Shown one piece after another: positions 28,318 to 37,734 of a stretch of DNA of 64,000 nt. The notes below the pieces were generated by a model, which worked only from the letters and a program-made list of their open reading frames with translations, had not been told where the DNA came from and did no database searches. Each line of letters begins with the position of its first letter. The stretch's first letter is position 1. Location of the stretch: positions 26,891 through 90,890 of the forward strand of contig CAVRVO010000026.1 of the NCBI GenBank assembly GCA_963724625.1, read 5' to 3'. The position numbers and the translations under genes are program-made. Source of the stretch: DATBVX01 sp963724625 (lineage in GTDB: Bacteria > Pseudomonadota > Gammaproteobacteria > Steroidobacterales > Steroidobacteraceae).

Positions 28318-29259
28318 CTACTGCGAAACGACCGCGACTATGTGGGCACCGCAGGTGGTGAGGTCGTTGTCGGAGAGACCGCGAAATCGCTCGGCAAGCT
28401 CGCGCCGCCGCAGCAACGACGGCGCGCGGCGCGGCGCCTCGTTGATGACATCGAAACCTGCGCTGCGCAGCAGCCGCATGTGTTCCGAATGCGGAGCCCG
28501 ATTGAGCAGGTACGGCCGTCGCCCCACGACGACTTTCCAGAGCGCGTCCGAGTAGGTCCAGTGACCGTTCCAACGATCAGCCTTGCCGTGGCAGCGATAA
28601 TCGATCTGGTGCGACATAAAGCCCGTCGGCTTCAGCCAGCGTCGCATCGATTCGTAAACTCCGCGGGCATCCTCGACGTGCTCGAGCACCGCCTGCGAGT
28701 AGATCATGTCGATGGTCTGTTCCTGGATGACGGACGGATCGGTCCATGGCACGCGATACATGATGCGCGAGCTCTCGCCCTCCGCGTGCACGACCGACGA
28801 GCGAATGTCCTGGACGCGTGCCGGTTCGAGTGCCGCCTTAAGCCACGCATCGCCCAGCAGGTCGTGCGGGAAGTCGTAGCGCACTAGCTGCGGATTCACC
28901 GATGGAAACTCTCGGTCGTCCGGAATCGGGGCGCGCTGCCGGAACAGTTCGACGAGCTCGTCGAATATCGCCAGATTGCTCTTCAGATTCGAGTAGCGGA
29001 CCACGTCGAGCGCGAAGTACTTCTCAACGCCCGACAGAAGTGCGGCGAGACCGATGCCGATGGAGTCCCCCGGACCGAGCTCGGCCACGATCTGCGGGAT
29101 AGGAGTTGCAACACCGGCGGCGCGTGCACACACCAGGTGGCGGAGCCACACCGAGTAGCAGTAGCGTGCCGAATCCGTCCCGCCGGTCGCCCTCATGGCT
29201 TGATAGCCGGGCAGGTACGTCGCCAGTCCCGACAACAGTGCCTTGATCTTCAGTCTCAC
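28318..29259 (-). CDS. class I SAM-dependent methyltransferase
   Basis: 313 residues from a GTG at 29259 that overlaps the upstream stop (GTGA). Blocks are IVAELGPGDSIGIGLAALLS (motif I, with the acidic residue of the SAM site in the following ALDVVRYSN), MIYSQAVLEHVEDARGVYES and MRRWLKPTGFMSHQIDYRC. Similar proteins are found in capsule and O-antigen loci. A longer version starting at 29406 would read into the neighbouring gene and was rejected. The modified sugar is unknown. Confidence 0.83.
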   Translation of the reverse strand: MRLKIKALLSGLATYLPGYQAMRATGGTDSARYCYSVWLRHLVCARAAGVATPIPQIVAELGPGDSIGIGLAALLSGVEKYFALDVVRYSNLKSNLAIFDELVELFRQRAPIPDDREFPSVNPQLVRYDFPHDLLGDAWLKAALEPARVQDIRSSVVHAEGESSRIMYRVPWTDPSVIQEQTIDMIYSQAVLEHVEDARGVYESMRRWLKPTGFMSHQIDYRCHGKADRWNGHWTYSDALWKVVVGRRPYLLNRAPHSEHMRLLRSAGFDVINEAPRRAPSLLRRRELAERFRGLSDNDLTTCGAHIVAVVSQ

Positions 29260-30275
29260 GGAGCGAACTCCGGTAATGGCGCGGGGGGCGGCTTCTGGCA
29301 GCGCGCTTCGATACCGTTGCCACCGGTCGCGACCCAGATATTGCGTGCCTCGAGCGCCTGCAACGCCGCACGGATCGAACGCGCAGTGCGCAGATGCTTG
29401 TACCAATCCGTCAGCCCGTCATGCGTGTCGAGTTCCGCCCATTCGTACTGCAGTTTGTCGCTCAGCTCGGGAAAAGCATGGTAGTAAGTGAGCAACGGCG
29501 AGAAACGAGATAGCAGCATCTGTGCGGGCCGAACGTGTCTCACGGCCCGGTGCAGCGGAAAGAACCAGCGAGTCAATGCCCGTGTGACAGCGATGCCCTT
29601 GGCCGGCGGCAACCGCTTCAGAATGGGCCGCAGCACCATGTCACCGAACCGCGTGTGGTGGGAGAACGAGTGCTGATAGTGGTCAAGCACCAGCCACCCC
29701 CCTGGCTTTACCTGCCCATAGAGGTTCGCAATGGTGAGCTCAGGATTCTGCGTGTGCTGCACCACGCCCAGGCAAATCACTACATCGTACTGGGCGGGGC
29801 GGAATGGAAGCTGACCGATGTCGCACTGGATGATGCGGTGGCGGTCCGATTGCGGACAATTCTCCTGGTTGGGTTCGACGGCGGAGCTCAGATCGGTGGA
29901 CGTCACTGAGGCTGCTGCGAGCTGAAGCAGGACCTCGGTAAATCGCCCCGCGCCGCAGCCTGCTTCGAGCACTTCGAAGCGGCGTTCCGGATGCTGCAGC
30001 TCATGCCACAACTCATCGCCGATGCAGCGGCGCAAACGGTCCCTGGACAGGTTGGTCTTCGTGTAGGAGTCCAGTTGGGTGACGCGGTAGAGACGCCACT
30101 GCGCGCCAAACGCCTCTGCATAGTTGCGCTCCGGCGCAAGCAGCCGCGGGATGCCCTGCCGGATCGGGTAGCGATGGCCCAGCGGGCAAACGAGGTCGGC
30201 GCCCGCATCGGCGGTAGCGAACGCCGACTGATCGACAGGGCAGACGCTCTCGGGAAACGAAGGCGTACGCGTCAT
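29256..30275 (-). CDS. SAM-dependent methyltransferase with N-terminal zinc-ribbon-like segment
   Basis: 339 residues. The first ~45 residues, with VCPVDQSAF and LVCPLGHRYPIRQGIPRLL, look like a Trm112/UPF0434 zinc ribbon, although only single Cys residues are present at each side. The methyltransferase core follows: FEVLEAGCGAGRFTEVLLQL (motif I), VTSTDLSSAVEPNQ, DVVICLGVVQHTQNPE and VKPGGWLVLDHYQHSFSH. The C-terminal ~120 residues include a Trp/Tyr-rich tail, typical of this family. Its ATG directly abuts the end of asparagine synthetase 2. Confidence 0.85.
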   Translation of the reverse strand: MTRTPSFPESVCPVDQSAFATADAGADLVCPLGHRYPIRQGIPRLLAPERNYAEAFGAQWRLYRVTQLDSYTKTNLSRDRLRRCIGDELWHELQHPERRFEVLEAGCGAGRFTEVLLQLAAASVTSTDLSSAVEPNQENCPQSDRHRIIQCDIGQLPFRPAQYDVVICLGVVQHTQNPELTIANLYGQVKPGGWLVLDHYQHSFSHHTRFGDMVLRPILKRLPPAKGIAVTRALTRWFFPLHRAVRHVRPAQMLLSRFSPLLTYYHAFPELSDKLQYEWAELDTHDGLTDWYKHLRTARSIRAALQALEARNIWVATGGNGIEARCQKPPPAPLPEFAP

Positions 30276-32186
30276 CTAGCCCGCCATTGCAGCATCGAAG
30301 CGAACGTCCGAGTGATTCGCCCAGATCATGAAGTTCAGCACCTTCCATAGCATGTACGAGTCATCACGACGCCCGGTCCCGGTACGTTGGTACAGGCGTT
30401 CGACATGCTCCACATCCAACACGTCAGGATCTCGGCGTCTGAACATCGCAAGCTGGTCGAAGAACAGCGGCCTTAGCGCTCCCTGCAGCCACGCGCCGTA
30501 GGGCACATCGAGCCCGACCTTGGGGCCATGCAGGACCTCGTCGGGCACGATGCCTTTGAGAGCGGCTTTCAGCAGCCATTTCTGATTGCCGCGCGGTGTT
30601 TTCGCTTCGCCGGGAAGTCCGACTACGAAGTCCACCAATTCGTGATCGAGGAACGGCACACGCACCTCCAGGCTTGCCGCCATCGTCGCGCGGTCGACCT
30701 TCTCGAGATAGGTATCGGGAAGCGTGATCATCAGATCGAGAAATGACATCTGGTTGATGCGGTCTTGATCTGCAAACATCCGTAGACACTCGCGATGGCG
30801 CGCAAAGGGATCAAATTTCTCGACGCTCTCGCGCAACGGCCGTGCAAAAATCGCGACTGGCTCCATGGAGCGATCCTCCGACGTCAACAGCAGGGCCATG
30901 GTCGTGGCCATGTCCTCCGCCGCGAGAGCACGCACGTAGCGCCGCACCCGGTAGTGAAACGCGGACTCGGGTGTGAGGCGATGGGCATGCTGGGCGACGA
31001 GCGCCGGTAGACGCAGGAGCTTGTAGCGATCCAGGGTGAAGTAGCGGCTGTAGCCGCCGAACAGCTCGTCGCCGCCGTCTCCCTGAAGGACGACTTTCGT
31101 GTGCTCCCGGATCTTCGAAGCCATCAGGGCGAGCGGGATGTTCGCGGCATCGGAAAACGGCATGTCGTGGTGATGCACGAGGCTCTGGACCAGGTCACCG
31201 ACACTCGCCCCGCTGATACGAATCTCGTGGTGCTCCGTGCCGAAGTGTTCGGCAACGCGCTTCGCCTTCGGCAGCTCGCCCTCGTCTCGGGCGAAATCGA
31301 AACCGACCGAGTAAGTCGCGAGGCGACCACTGTAGTGTCGCGACGCGAACGCGGTGAGCGCGCTGGAGTCGACGCCGCCTGACAGGAACAGTCCGACCGG
31401 AACGTCACTGACCAGTTGCCGACGTACCGCCTGCTCGAGCAGCCGTCGGGTCTCCTCGATCGTCTGCCGGGTATCACCTGTAGGCGTCCCACCGTCCCGT
31501 GTCTGCTCTTCGAGCGACCAGTACGCGCGAATGGAATGCTCGAAGGAGTCGAGATCGATCTCCAGATAGTGCCCGGGAAGGAGCTGGCGGATGCCTTGGA
31601 AAAGAGTGCGGCCGCCGAGCGGGTTACCGTAGTAAACCCATTCGTGCAGGGCCGACACGTCGCAATCCGGCGCGTCCCGGCTCAGCGCGAGAATCCCCTT
31701 CATTTCGGACGCGAAGGTGAGCCGACCGGGCCTTAGCTCAAAATAGAGTGGCTTGATGCCGACCCGATCGCGTGCCAGCCAAAGTCTGCGCCCCCGCACG
31801 TCGCACACGGCAAACGCAAACATGCCGTTGAGCTTCGGCAACGAAGCGACTCCCAGTTTTGCAAACATCCGCAGCACGACTTCCGTATCCGAGCCGGAAC
31901 GCAGATCGGTAAATCCATGCTCTCGTGCCAACTCCCGGAAGTTGTAAACCTCGCCGTTGTAGGTAATGACGAAATTCCCGTCGGCGGTCTGCATTGGCTG
32001 CCGGCCAGCCTCAGACAGATCGATGATGCTGAGTCGGACGTGTCCGAGAAGAACATTTCCGTTCTGATACTGGCCGTGTGCGTCGGGCCCGCGGTGACGC
32101 AGCATTGCGAGGGCGGCGGGGAAAAGCTCCTGCAGGTGCGCGTCCTGGCGTGTCGACCTCACCGCAATTCCCAGCACTCCACACAT
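30276..32186 (-). CDS. asparagine synthetase (glutamine-hydrolysing)-like amidotransferase, copy 2
   Basis: 636 residues, the most canonical of the three. Cys2, HRGPD (31-35), YNGEVYNF (76-83), ARDRVGIKPLYF (138-149) and SGGVDSS (269-275) are all present. The synthetase part also has QGDGGDELFGGYSRY and FLDHELVDFVVGLPG. It could make free asparagine, but the location inside the glycosyltransferase operon and the presence of two paralogues favour amidation of a sugar carboxyl group (inference). It starts 5 nt after the upstream glycosyltransferase stop. Confidence 0.9.
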   Translation of the reverse strand: MCGVLGIAVRSTRQDAHLQELFPAALAMLRHRGPDAHGQYQNGNVLLGHVRLSIIDLSEAGRQPMQTADGNFVITYNGEVYNFRELAREHGFTDLRSGSDTEVVLRMFAKLGVASLPKLNGMFAFAVCDVRGRRLWLARDRVGIKPLYFELRPGRLTFASEMKGILALSRDAPDCDVSALHEWVYYGNPLGGRTLFQGIRQLLPGHYLEIDLDSFEHSIRAYWSLEEQTRDGGTPTGDTRQTIEETRRLLEQAVRRQLVSDVPVGLFLSGGVDSSALTAFASRHYSGRLATYSVGFDFARDEGELPKAKRVAEHFGTEHHEIRISGASVGDLVQSLVHHHDMPFSDAANIPLALMASKIREHTKVVLQGDGGDELFGGYSRYFTLDRYKLLRLPALVAQHAHRLTPESAFHYRVRRYVRALAAEDMATTMALLLTSEDRSMEPVAIFARPLRESVEKFDPFARHRECLRMFADQDRINQMSFLDLMITLPDTYLEKVDRATMAASLEVRVPFLDHELVDFVVGLPGEAKTPRGNQKWLLKAALKGIVPDEVLHGPKVGLDVPYGAWLQGALRPLFFDQLAMFRRRDPDVLDVEHVERLYQRTGTGRRDDSYMLWKVLNFMIWANHSDVRFDAAMAG

Positions 32187-32191
32187 GGCCG

Positions 32192-33313
32192 TCAGTGCAG
32201 CGCGAGCGACGGAAAGGCGTTCGGTAAGAGGACTTGCAGATACTGTCGTGCGATCTTCTCGTGGGCAAAGTCAGCCGCGCGCCGCCGCACGTCGGGGTGC
32301 CTATCGGCGTCGAGAGTAGCCTCGATTGCTTCCGCCATCGCGGTCGCGTCTCCAACCGCGACCAGCTTGCCCCATTTGCCACCCTCGACAATTTCCCGCG
32401 ATCCGCCCACGCAATCGGTGCTGACGACTGGTGTTCCACAGGCAAGCGCCTGCATGAGAGCATTCGGACAGCCTTCGGACAGGGATGAACTCACGAACAC
32501 GGCAGCGCGCCGCAGCCACGCAAATGGGTTATCGATGAATCCTGGCAGGAGCACTTCCCCTTGCATGCCCAACTCCCCGGCAAGTGCCTCGAGCCGCCCA
32601 CGATCTGGCCCCTCCCCCAGAATCACAAGTCGACACGGGCGGTGGCATCTGACAAGCGAGAAGGCGCGCAGCAGCGTCGGAAAATCCTTTAGGCCCGAAA
32701 GCCGGCCCATGCTCATGATCACTGGCGGCCCCGGCGTAACACTGGGGTGACCGGGCGGCTCCGCGCTCAGCCGCTCAATCGATTCCAAGCTGAGCGGGTT
32801 ATAGATGACTCGAATCCTGTTGCGGGGAATCAGGAAGTACCGGGAAAGGTCGTCGGCAACACCTTCGGAGTTGGCGATCACCGCATCCGCAAATCGGTAC
32901 GCAATCCGCGCCAGCTGCAACACCGGCCAGGCCCGGGCGATCCCCGCTTCCCGCTTCAACATCGTCGGAACCGACCGGCTCGAGATGATGCAGCGCGTTC
33001 CATTCGCGGTCAGAGAGCGAGCCACTACTGACGTCACATTTGCGTGATCGAGCCCGGAGAGAATCACGTCGGGACGCTCAGTGCGCAGATGGCGTGCAAG
33101 CCCGGGCAGCGAACGCGACACACCCGACGATTTGAGGTCGACGACGCGAACGACAGGATCAACTTCGCGCAGATACGGACCTTTGGCGGCAGCCAGCGCA
33201 AGATCGACCGACACTCCGAGTGCGGCGAAGTCATTGGCGAGTTGCACGAATACACGCTCCACACCGCCGCCATCAAGCGAGGGCAGGAACAGGACCACCT
33301 TGGCAGCAGACAC
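32192..33313 (-). CDS. GT4-type glycosyltransferase
   Basis: 373 residues from a GTG. VVLFLPSLDGGGVERVFVQL gives the acceptor-side GGGxER motif common in GT4 retaining transferases. The C-terminal half has IMSMGRLSGLKDFPTLLRA and SLSEGCPNALMQALACGTP. It lies between asparagine synthetases 2 and 3 with 5-6 nt gaps, which suggests the three are co-expressed. Sugar specificity cannot be read from sequence. Confidence 0.9.
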   Translation of the reverse strand: MSAAKVVLFLPSLDGGGVERVFVQLANDFAALGVSVDLALAAAKGPYLREVDPVVRVVDLKSSGVSRSLPGLARHLRTERPDVILSGLDHANVTSVVARSLTANGTRCIISSRSVPTMLKREAGIARAWPVLQLARIAYRFADAVIANSEGVADDLSRYFLIPRNRIRVIYNPLSLESIERLSAEPPGHPSVTPGPPVIMSMGRLSGLKDFPTLLRAFSLVRCHRPCRLVILGEGPDRGRLEALAGELGMQGEVLLPGFIDNPFAWLRRAAVFVSSSLSEGCPNALMQALACGTPVVSTDCVGGSREIVEGGKWGKLVAVGDATAMAEAIEATLDADRHPDVRRRAADFAHEKIARQYLQVLLPNAFPSLALH

Positions 33314-33319
33314 CTGGCG

Positions 33320-35266
33320 CTACGCCGCGCGACCCGCATGCATGGGTTGCAGATTTCCGACGGCAGACAGCCAGGCCTGAAACATGAGAATCTGCCAGAG
33401 GCTGTCTCCTTCACTCGACGTGCGAGTGATGTGCCGTACCCATCGCTCGCGGACCTGAACCGGGTTCAGAAATCCATCGCGCCGCAGCCGCGATTCGGTC
33501 AGCAGATCCTCGGCCCAGTCGCGCAAGGGCCCACGCATCCATTCGTTGACGGGCACGCCGAATCCCATTTTGGGTCGCTGCATCAGCGCAGCGGGAACAT
33601 GTCGGTACAGTACCCGCTTCAGCAGCCACTTCGCTTCGCGACCGCGCACTTTCATATGCAGCGGTAGGCGCCATGCGAATTCGATGACGCGATGATCGAG
33701 CAGTGGAATGCGCGTCTCCAGACTCACCGCCATCGCGGCTCGGTCGACCTTCGCCAGCACGTCGTCGGGCAGGTAGGAAACGGTGTCTGCGTACATCATG
33801 CGATCGTAGATGCTGTCGCTGGAAAGCCCACCGTCAAGCGTGCCGGCCAGCCCCGCCTCTGCGCCATCCGAGCCCAGCCTCAGGACGGCGTCCATGTCTT
33901 GCCGAGTCCTGAGCGCATAGCATTCGTCAGCTGTTTGGGCCGATAAGTAGAGAGCCAGGCGATTCGCCTTCCAGCCGCTGAGGGATGCGCGGCTGCGCCG
34001 GCCGTACGTTCTGCAACAGTACGAGAGCATGTTGCGCGCAAATCCGGGAACGCGACTCATCGCACCCCAGGTGCTGGCCGTGCTCCGGTAGCGCGTGTAC
34101 CCACCGAACAATTCATCGCCGCCGTCCCCGGATAGGCACACAGTGACGCGCTGGCGCGCGAAGGCCGAGACAAGATGTGTGGGGATTGCCGAGCTGTCAC
34201 CGAAGGGTTCGTCGTACATCGAGGGAAGCGTCGGAATCACGTCCATCGCATCGCGTGGCGTGAGAAAACTCTCTGTGTGATCCGTGCCGAGCCGCTTCGC
34301 CACGGCGGCGGCGTGCTGAGCTTCTTGATAGTTTGATTCGTGAAAGCCGATGGTGAACGTCTTCACTCGCCGCGACGACTGCGCCTGCAGCAGAGCCACT
34401 ACGGTCGTGGAGTCAATACCCCCGGACAGGAAAGCGCCGAGTGGAACGTCGGCAACACTCTGGTCGCAAACTGCGCGATTGAGCACCCTCTCCAGTTCGT
34501 CGGCTGCTTCGCGGTCGCTGCCGGCGAAAGGACGTGATAGTCCCTCCTCGGCGACCTTGCGCAGCGACCAGTAAGCACGTGGGACCGGCAGCGCGCCCGG
34601 CGACTCGCGTGCGCCGAACTGCACCAGAGTGCCCGGCAGGAGCTTCAGGATGCCTCGATAAATCGAATGCGGGGCCGCAACATACCCTCGCTGCATGTAC
34701 AGGGCCAACACGGCACGATCGATCTCAGCGCGAAAGGAAGGATGCGCGCGCAGCGCCTTGAGCTCCGATCCAAACAGCAGCGTGTCGCCCTGCCAGCCGT
34801 AGTAGAGCGGCTTCTCGCCCACCCGATCACGCGCAAGCGTCAGCGTTCGCGTAGCGCGGTCCCATAGGGCGAACGCGAACATGCCCACTGACCTCTCGAG
34901 TGTCGCCTCGATACCCCAGCGGTCGAAGCCGGCTAGCAGCGTTTCGGTATCGGAGTGGCCGCGCCAATGCACGAGACCGTACGTTGCTTCCAGAGCGTCG
35001 CGGATCTCGAGGTGATTGTAGATCTCGCCGTTGAAGCTCAGTGCGTAGCGGCCGGAGGCCGATACCATGGGTTGGTGTCCAGCCGGCGACAGGTCGATCA
35101 CGGCGAGGCGGCGATGACCGAACGCGATCCCGGCGCTCGCATCCAACCATGTATCCGCATCGTCCGGGCCACGATGCGCCAGTGACGCTGACATTCGCGC
35201 GACGACCTTCTCCGCGTCAGCAGGAAGGACACTCGCGGACTTGAGAAATCCTGCGAAACCGCACAT
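33320..35266 (-). CDS. asparagine synthetase (glutamine-hydrolysing)-like amidotransferase, copy 3
   Basis: 648 residues. The glutaminase domain has MCG at the N-terminus, HRGPDD (31-36), FNGEIYNH (78-85) and LARDRVGEKPLYYG. The synthetase domain has SGGIDST (281-287), SGDGGDELFGGYTRY and IPLLDHRVIEFAWRLP. It is closer in layout to copy 2 than to copy 1. Three such enzymes in 10 kb suggest several carboxyl-bearing residues, or positions, that become amidated. First of the three in transcription order, 10 nt after the methyltransferase stop. Confidence 0.9.
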   Translation of the reverse strand: MCGFAGFLKSASVLPADAEKVVARMSASLAHRGPDDADTWLDASAGIAFGHRRLAVIDLSPAGHQPMVSASGRYALSFNGEIYNHLEIRDALEATYGLVHWRGHSDTETLLAGFDRWGIEATLERSVGMFAFALWDRATRTLTLARDRVGEKPLYYGWQGDTLLFGSELKALRAHPSFRAEIDRAVLALYMQRGYVAAPHSIYRGILKLLPGTLVQFGARESPGALPVPRAYWSLRKVAEEGLSRPFAGSDREAADELERVLNRAVCDQSVADVPLGAFLSGGIDSTTVVALLQAQSSRRVKTFTIGFHESNYQEAQHAAAVAKRLGTDHTESFLTPRDAMDVIPTLPSMYDEPFGDSSAIPTHLVSAFARQRVTVCLSGDGGDELFGGYTRYRSTASTWGAMSRVPGFARNMLSYCCRTYGRRSRASLSGWKANRLALYLSAQTADECYALRTRQDMDAVLRLGSDGAEAGLAGTLDGGLSSDSIYDRMMYADTVSYLPDDVLAKVDRAAMAVSLETRIPLLDHRVIEFAWRLPLHMKVRGREAKWLLKRVLYRHVPAALMQRPKMGFGVPVNEWMRGPLRDWAEDLLTESRLRRDGFLNPVQVRERWVRHITRTSSEGDSLWQILMFQAWLSAVGNLQPMHAGRAA

Positions 35267-35276
35267 GGCAATTCGC

Positions 35277-36161
35277 TCAGCTGCGCACGGCGGCGGGCTG
35301 CCTGTCCACGGCGAGGCTTGCGCTGCCCGACATTCGCCGCTGGACCGCCAGTTCGTTGCAGCCGTGAGCAGTGTTTCGGATGGCGCCGATTAAAGAGAAA
35401 CCGCGCGCTTCAAGGTATTGCGACAGTGAGTCGAAACTTGTGAACTCGTACGGAAACCCGCCGATCCAGTCGACCCTGTCGTATTTCGCGCTCATGCCTC
35501 GTTCCCGCCGGTCCGTGAACAGCGGCCTGAGGGCTACCATCGGCTTGAGCCTCAGCGTGTACTTGATAATGACTAGCAGTTGCGTCACGAGGCTCACACA
35601 CACGACGAATGACGGCTTCAGAAAGCGGGGCATCCGGTTGTAACAGAGCTTGATTAGCCACCACACGTGCGACTTCCATCCCTGATCGTTGTAGATTGCG
35701 ATGAACAGTTTTCCCTCTCTGCGCTCTACACATTCGATGGCGTACTCTAGACCGAGCCACATGGCACCCGTGTGATGCAACACACCCCAGCTGTACACCA
35801 CGTCGAACTGGCCCAGGCCAGTCATGTAGCGGTGTTCGAGTACGGAACCTCGCTCGATGCGCCAACCGTTATCTTCCGGAAAATAGCGGCGACGCAACTC
35901 CTCGGCGCAGGCAACCGATTGTGCGTCAAAGTCGAAGGAGTGCACCTTCGCTCCGAGCCGCCGGGCCGCGAGACTGAAGAGTCCCGAGCCACACCCTATG
36001 TCCAGAAAGGTCCGCCCCCGCAGGTGCGCCACGCACAGCATCTGTTTGAGCGACGCCTCGGCCTCGACGATGCGTGCGTCATCGAGTGCATTCAGGAAGC
36101 GGGTCCAATTGGCGCCGAAAGCAAAGCGTCTGCCCGCTGCTATTTCTGGTGCGGCATCCAC
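35277..36161 (-). CDS. class I SAM-dependent methyltransferase
   Basis: 294 residues from a GTG at 36161, where homology to similar capsule-locus methyltransferases begins (GRRFAFGANWTRFLNAL). Motif I is GRTFLDIGCGSGLFSLAARR, with VHSFDFDAQSVACAEELRRR, DVVYSWGVLHHTGAMWLGLE and GKLFIAIYNDQGWKS following. A longer version from 36419 would use residues belonging to a glycosyltransferase remnant and the upstream gene, so it was rejected. Substrate unknown; likely a sugar O-methyl group. Confidence 0.83.
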   Translation of the reverse strand: MDAAPEIAAGRRFAFGANWTRFLNALDDARIVEAEASLKQMLCVAHLRGRTFLDIGCGSGLFSLAARRLGAKVHSFDFDAQSVACAEELRRRYFPEDNGWRIERGSVLEHRYMTGLGQFDVVYSWGVLHHTGAMWLGLEYAIECVERREGKLFIAIYNDQGWKSHVWWLIKLCYNRMPRFLKPSFVVCVSLVTQLLVIIKYTLRLKPMVALRPLFTDRRERGMSAKYDRVDWIGGFPYEFTSFDSLSQYLEARGFSLIGAIRNTAHGCNELAVQRRMSGSASLAVDRQPAAVRS

Positions 36162-36163
36162 GT

Positions 36164-36328
36164 TCAGAACCCATTCCAAAGTGTCGAGCGCGCGTGCGCT
36201 ACGCCTGCGTTGCCTTCGACGACGTCCGCAGGCCCCGCAGGGCAATTGGCACTGATCACTGCGGCGCCCATTCCCATTGCTTCCAGCATCACGCGGGGAC
36301 GCGAGCGTTCCCGACCACACGGTGGCAT
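36164..36328 (-). pseudogene. glycosyltransferase remnant (GT4 C-terminal fragment)
   Basis: A 54-residue frame that opens on the TAATG at the end of the upstream methyltransferase. It carries VMLEAMGMGAAVISANCPAG followed by PADVVEGNAG. This closely matches the donor-binding segment of the intact GT at 37734-38897 (VVLEAMGMGATVISADCPAG, PADLIEDGIN), and the DNA is also similar there. Everything else of a GT4 protein is missing on both sides. It is best read as a leftover of a duplicated or recombined glycosyltransferase gene; a functional role for the peptide is unlikely. Confidence 0.72.
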
Positions 36329-37146
36329 TACGGGAGGTGCCTCCGCCGCCGGGCGATCGCCATGAACGAGTGGCCGCAGTAGGAATCGACACTGCGGGCG
36401 ATGGCCTTGCGCAGGACACGCTTCACGATCGAGCCTCGTGAGCCGAGCAGCCAGTCGACCTGGCGTTTCAGATGCGGCATGTCTTCTTGCATTGAGATCT
36501 CGGATGCAACACCCTGCCAGCGCAATACCTCAAAGCCGTGACGCACCAGCGCGCTGCAGACTTCTGCGCGACTCAGCGCGAACTGATAGAACGATGCGGG
36601 CTCGTCTGCGAACTCATCTGACGGATAATGGCCTGCGCGCACTCTGCGCTCGCGGTACGGTGAAAACCACGGCGCAGTCAGAAAGAGAAATCCACAAGGT
36701 TTCAGCACGCGCGCCGCTTCCGCGAGGATGGCGTCATAGCCGCCCCAGAAGTGTTCGATGACTCCGATGGACCAGTAGCCGTCGAAATAGCCGTCCGGAA
36801 ACTCCAGCGCCCGGACATCACCCTCGCGAATATCGATTCCCGGGAAGTCGCGCCGTGCCTGCTCCACTGTTTGCGCTGCGAAATCGACGCCCACCGCACG
36901 AAACCCGGCATCGGCCATCGACTTCACCTTGTTGGCGCGACCACATCCACCCTCTAACACTCGTGCGCCCTGCTGTAGATACTTGCGCGTCACGGTAACT
37001 ACTTCGTCTCTGGGACTCGGCAGCGGAGGCTTGCCTTCCGTCCGCCAAAGTGCCGCCCAGAATTCAGGCGTCGCTTTCGCGACCAGGTAGATCAAGCGGT
37101 TCGCGTGAGGCGAATAGACAACTTGTCTCATGAACGGCAGCGCCAT
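36328..37146 (-). CDS. class I SAM-dependent methyltransferase
   Basis: About 272 residues from the ATG at 37146 (TTG at 37149 or ATG at 37131 are alternatives). Motif I is ARVLEGGCGRANKVKSMADA; later blocks are VGVDFAAQTVEQARRDFP, DGYWSIGVIEHFWGGYDAIL and RVLKPCGFLFLTAPWFSPYR. The tail is Arg-rich. It is followed with TAATG overlap by the glycosyltransferase remnant and preceded, 57 nt away, by the acyltransferase. Likely decorates a polymer sugar; no substrate can be named. Confidence 0.85.
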   Translation of the reverse strand: MALPFMRQVVYSPHANRLIYLVAKATPEFWAALWRTEGKPPLPSPRDEVVTVTRKYLQQGARVLEGGCGRANKVKSMADAGFRAVGVDFAAQTVEQARRDFPGIDIREGDVRALEFPDGYFDGYWSIGVIEHFWGGYDAILAEAARVLKPCGFLFLTAPWFSPYRERRVRAGHYPSDEFADEPASFYQFALSRAEVCSALVRHGFEVLRWQGVASEISMQEDMPHLKRQVDWLLGSRGSIVKRVLRKAIARSVDSYCGHSFMAIARRRRHLP

Positions 37147-37203
37147 CAAGAAGTTGCGCTGCCTGAACGTTTCCTATTCATTTCCACTACTCGTCTTGGC
37201 CGT

Positions 37204-37734
37204 TCATGCCTGCTTGATTTCCCGCGCAGGCACGCCGGCCACCGTCGCGTTTGCCGATACCGACTTCGTGACCACGCTGCCGGCGCCGACGATGACGTTG
37301 CGGGAAATGTGGACGCCATCAAGGATGCGACAGCCGGTCCCCAACCACACATTGTCCTCGATAATGATGCCCTTGCTTGTGCTTCCCGAGAGATGAAGCG
37401 GCACATCGTCCGAGGGAGGATTGTGATTTGCCGGAATGATCACGCTGTGCGAGGCGATGCGCACGTTGTTACCGATCTGTACGCCACCGTGACCATAGAT
37501 GATCGCGAATGGATTCAGACTGCAGTTGTCGCCAATGCTTATGTTTCCTCCGTACGTGAGCACCATCGCGAACGGATGAATCTCGCAGTTGCGGCCCATC
37601 TCGATGCTCCCGCCACCGCACACGCGCAGCATGCTGCGCGCGGCAATCCACGAGCTCGGATGTATCCGGATCGAACCAGCCGGAAAGCGCAGCGCCAACC
37701 CGAGGCGGCGGGCGAGAGTTCCGGGCCACCGCAT
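37204..37734 (-). CDS. left-handed beta-helix acyltransferase (hexapeptide repeat, WcaF/NodL-like)
   Basis: 176 residues made mostly of hexapeptide repeats, for example IEMGRNCEIHPFAMVLTYGG, IGDNCSLNPFAIIYGHGGVQ and IGNNVRIASHSVIIPANHN, ending in IIIEDNVWLGTGCRILDGV and VAGVPAREIKQA. The His of IPANH is in the place of the usual catalytic His. It probably O-acetylates a sugar using acetyl-CoA. Its ATG overlaps the TGA of the upstream glycosyltransferase (TGATG), so it may decorate the sugar that enzyme adds. Confidence 0.9.
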   Translation of the reverse strand: MRWPGTLARRLGLALRFPAGSIRIHPSSWIAARSMLRVCGGGSIEMGRNCEIHPFAMVLTYGGNISIGDNCSLNPFAIIYGHGGVQIGNNVRIASHSVIIPANHNPPSDDVPLHLSGSTSKGIIIEDNVWLGTGCRILDGVHISRNVIVGAGSVVTKSVSANATVAGVPAREIKQA

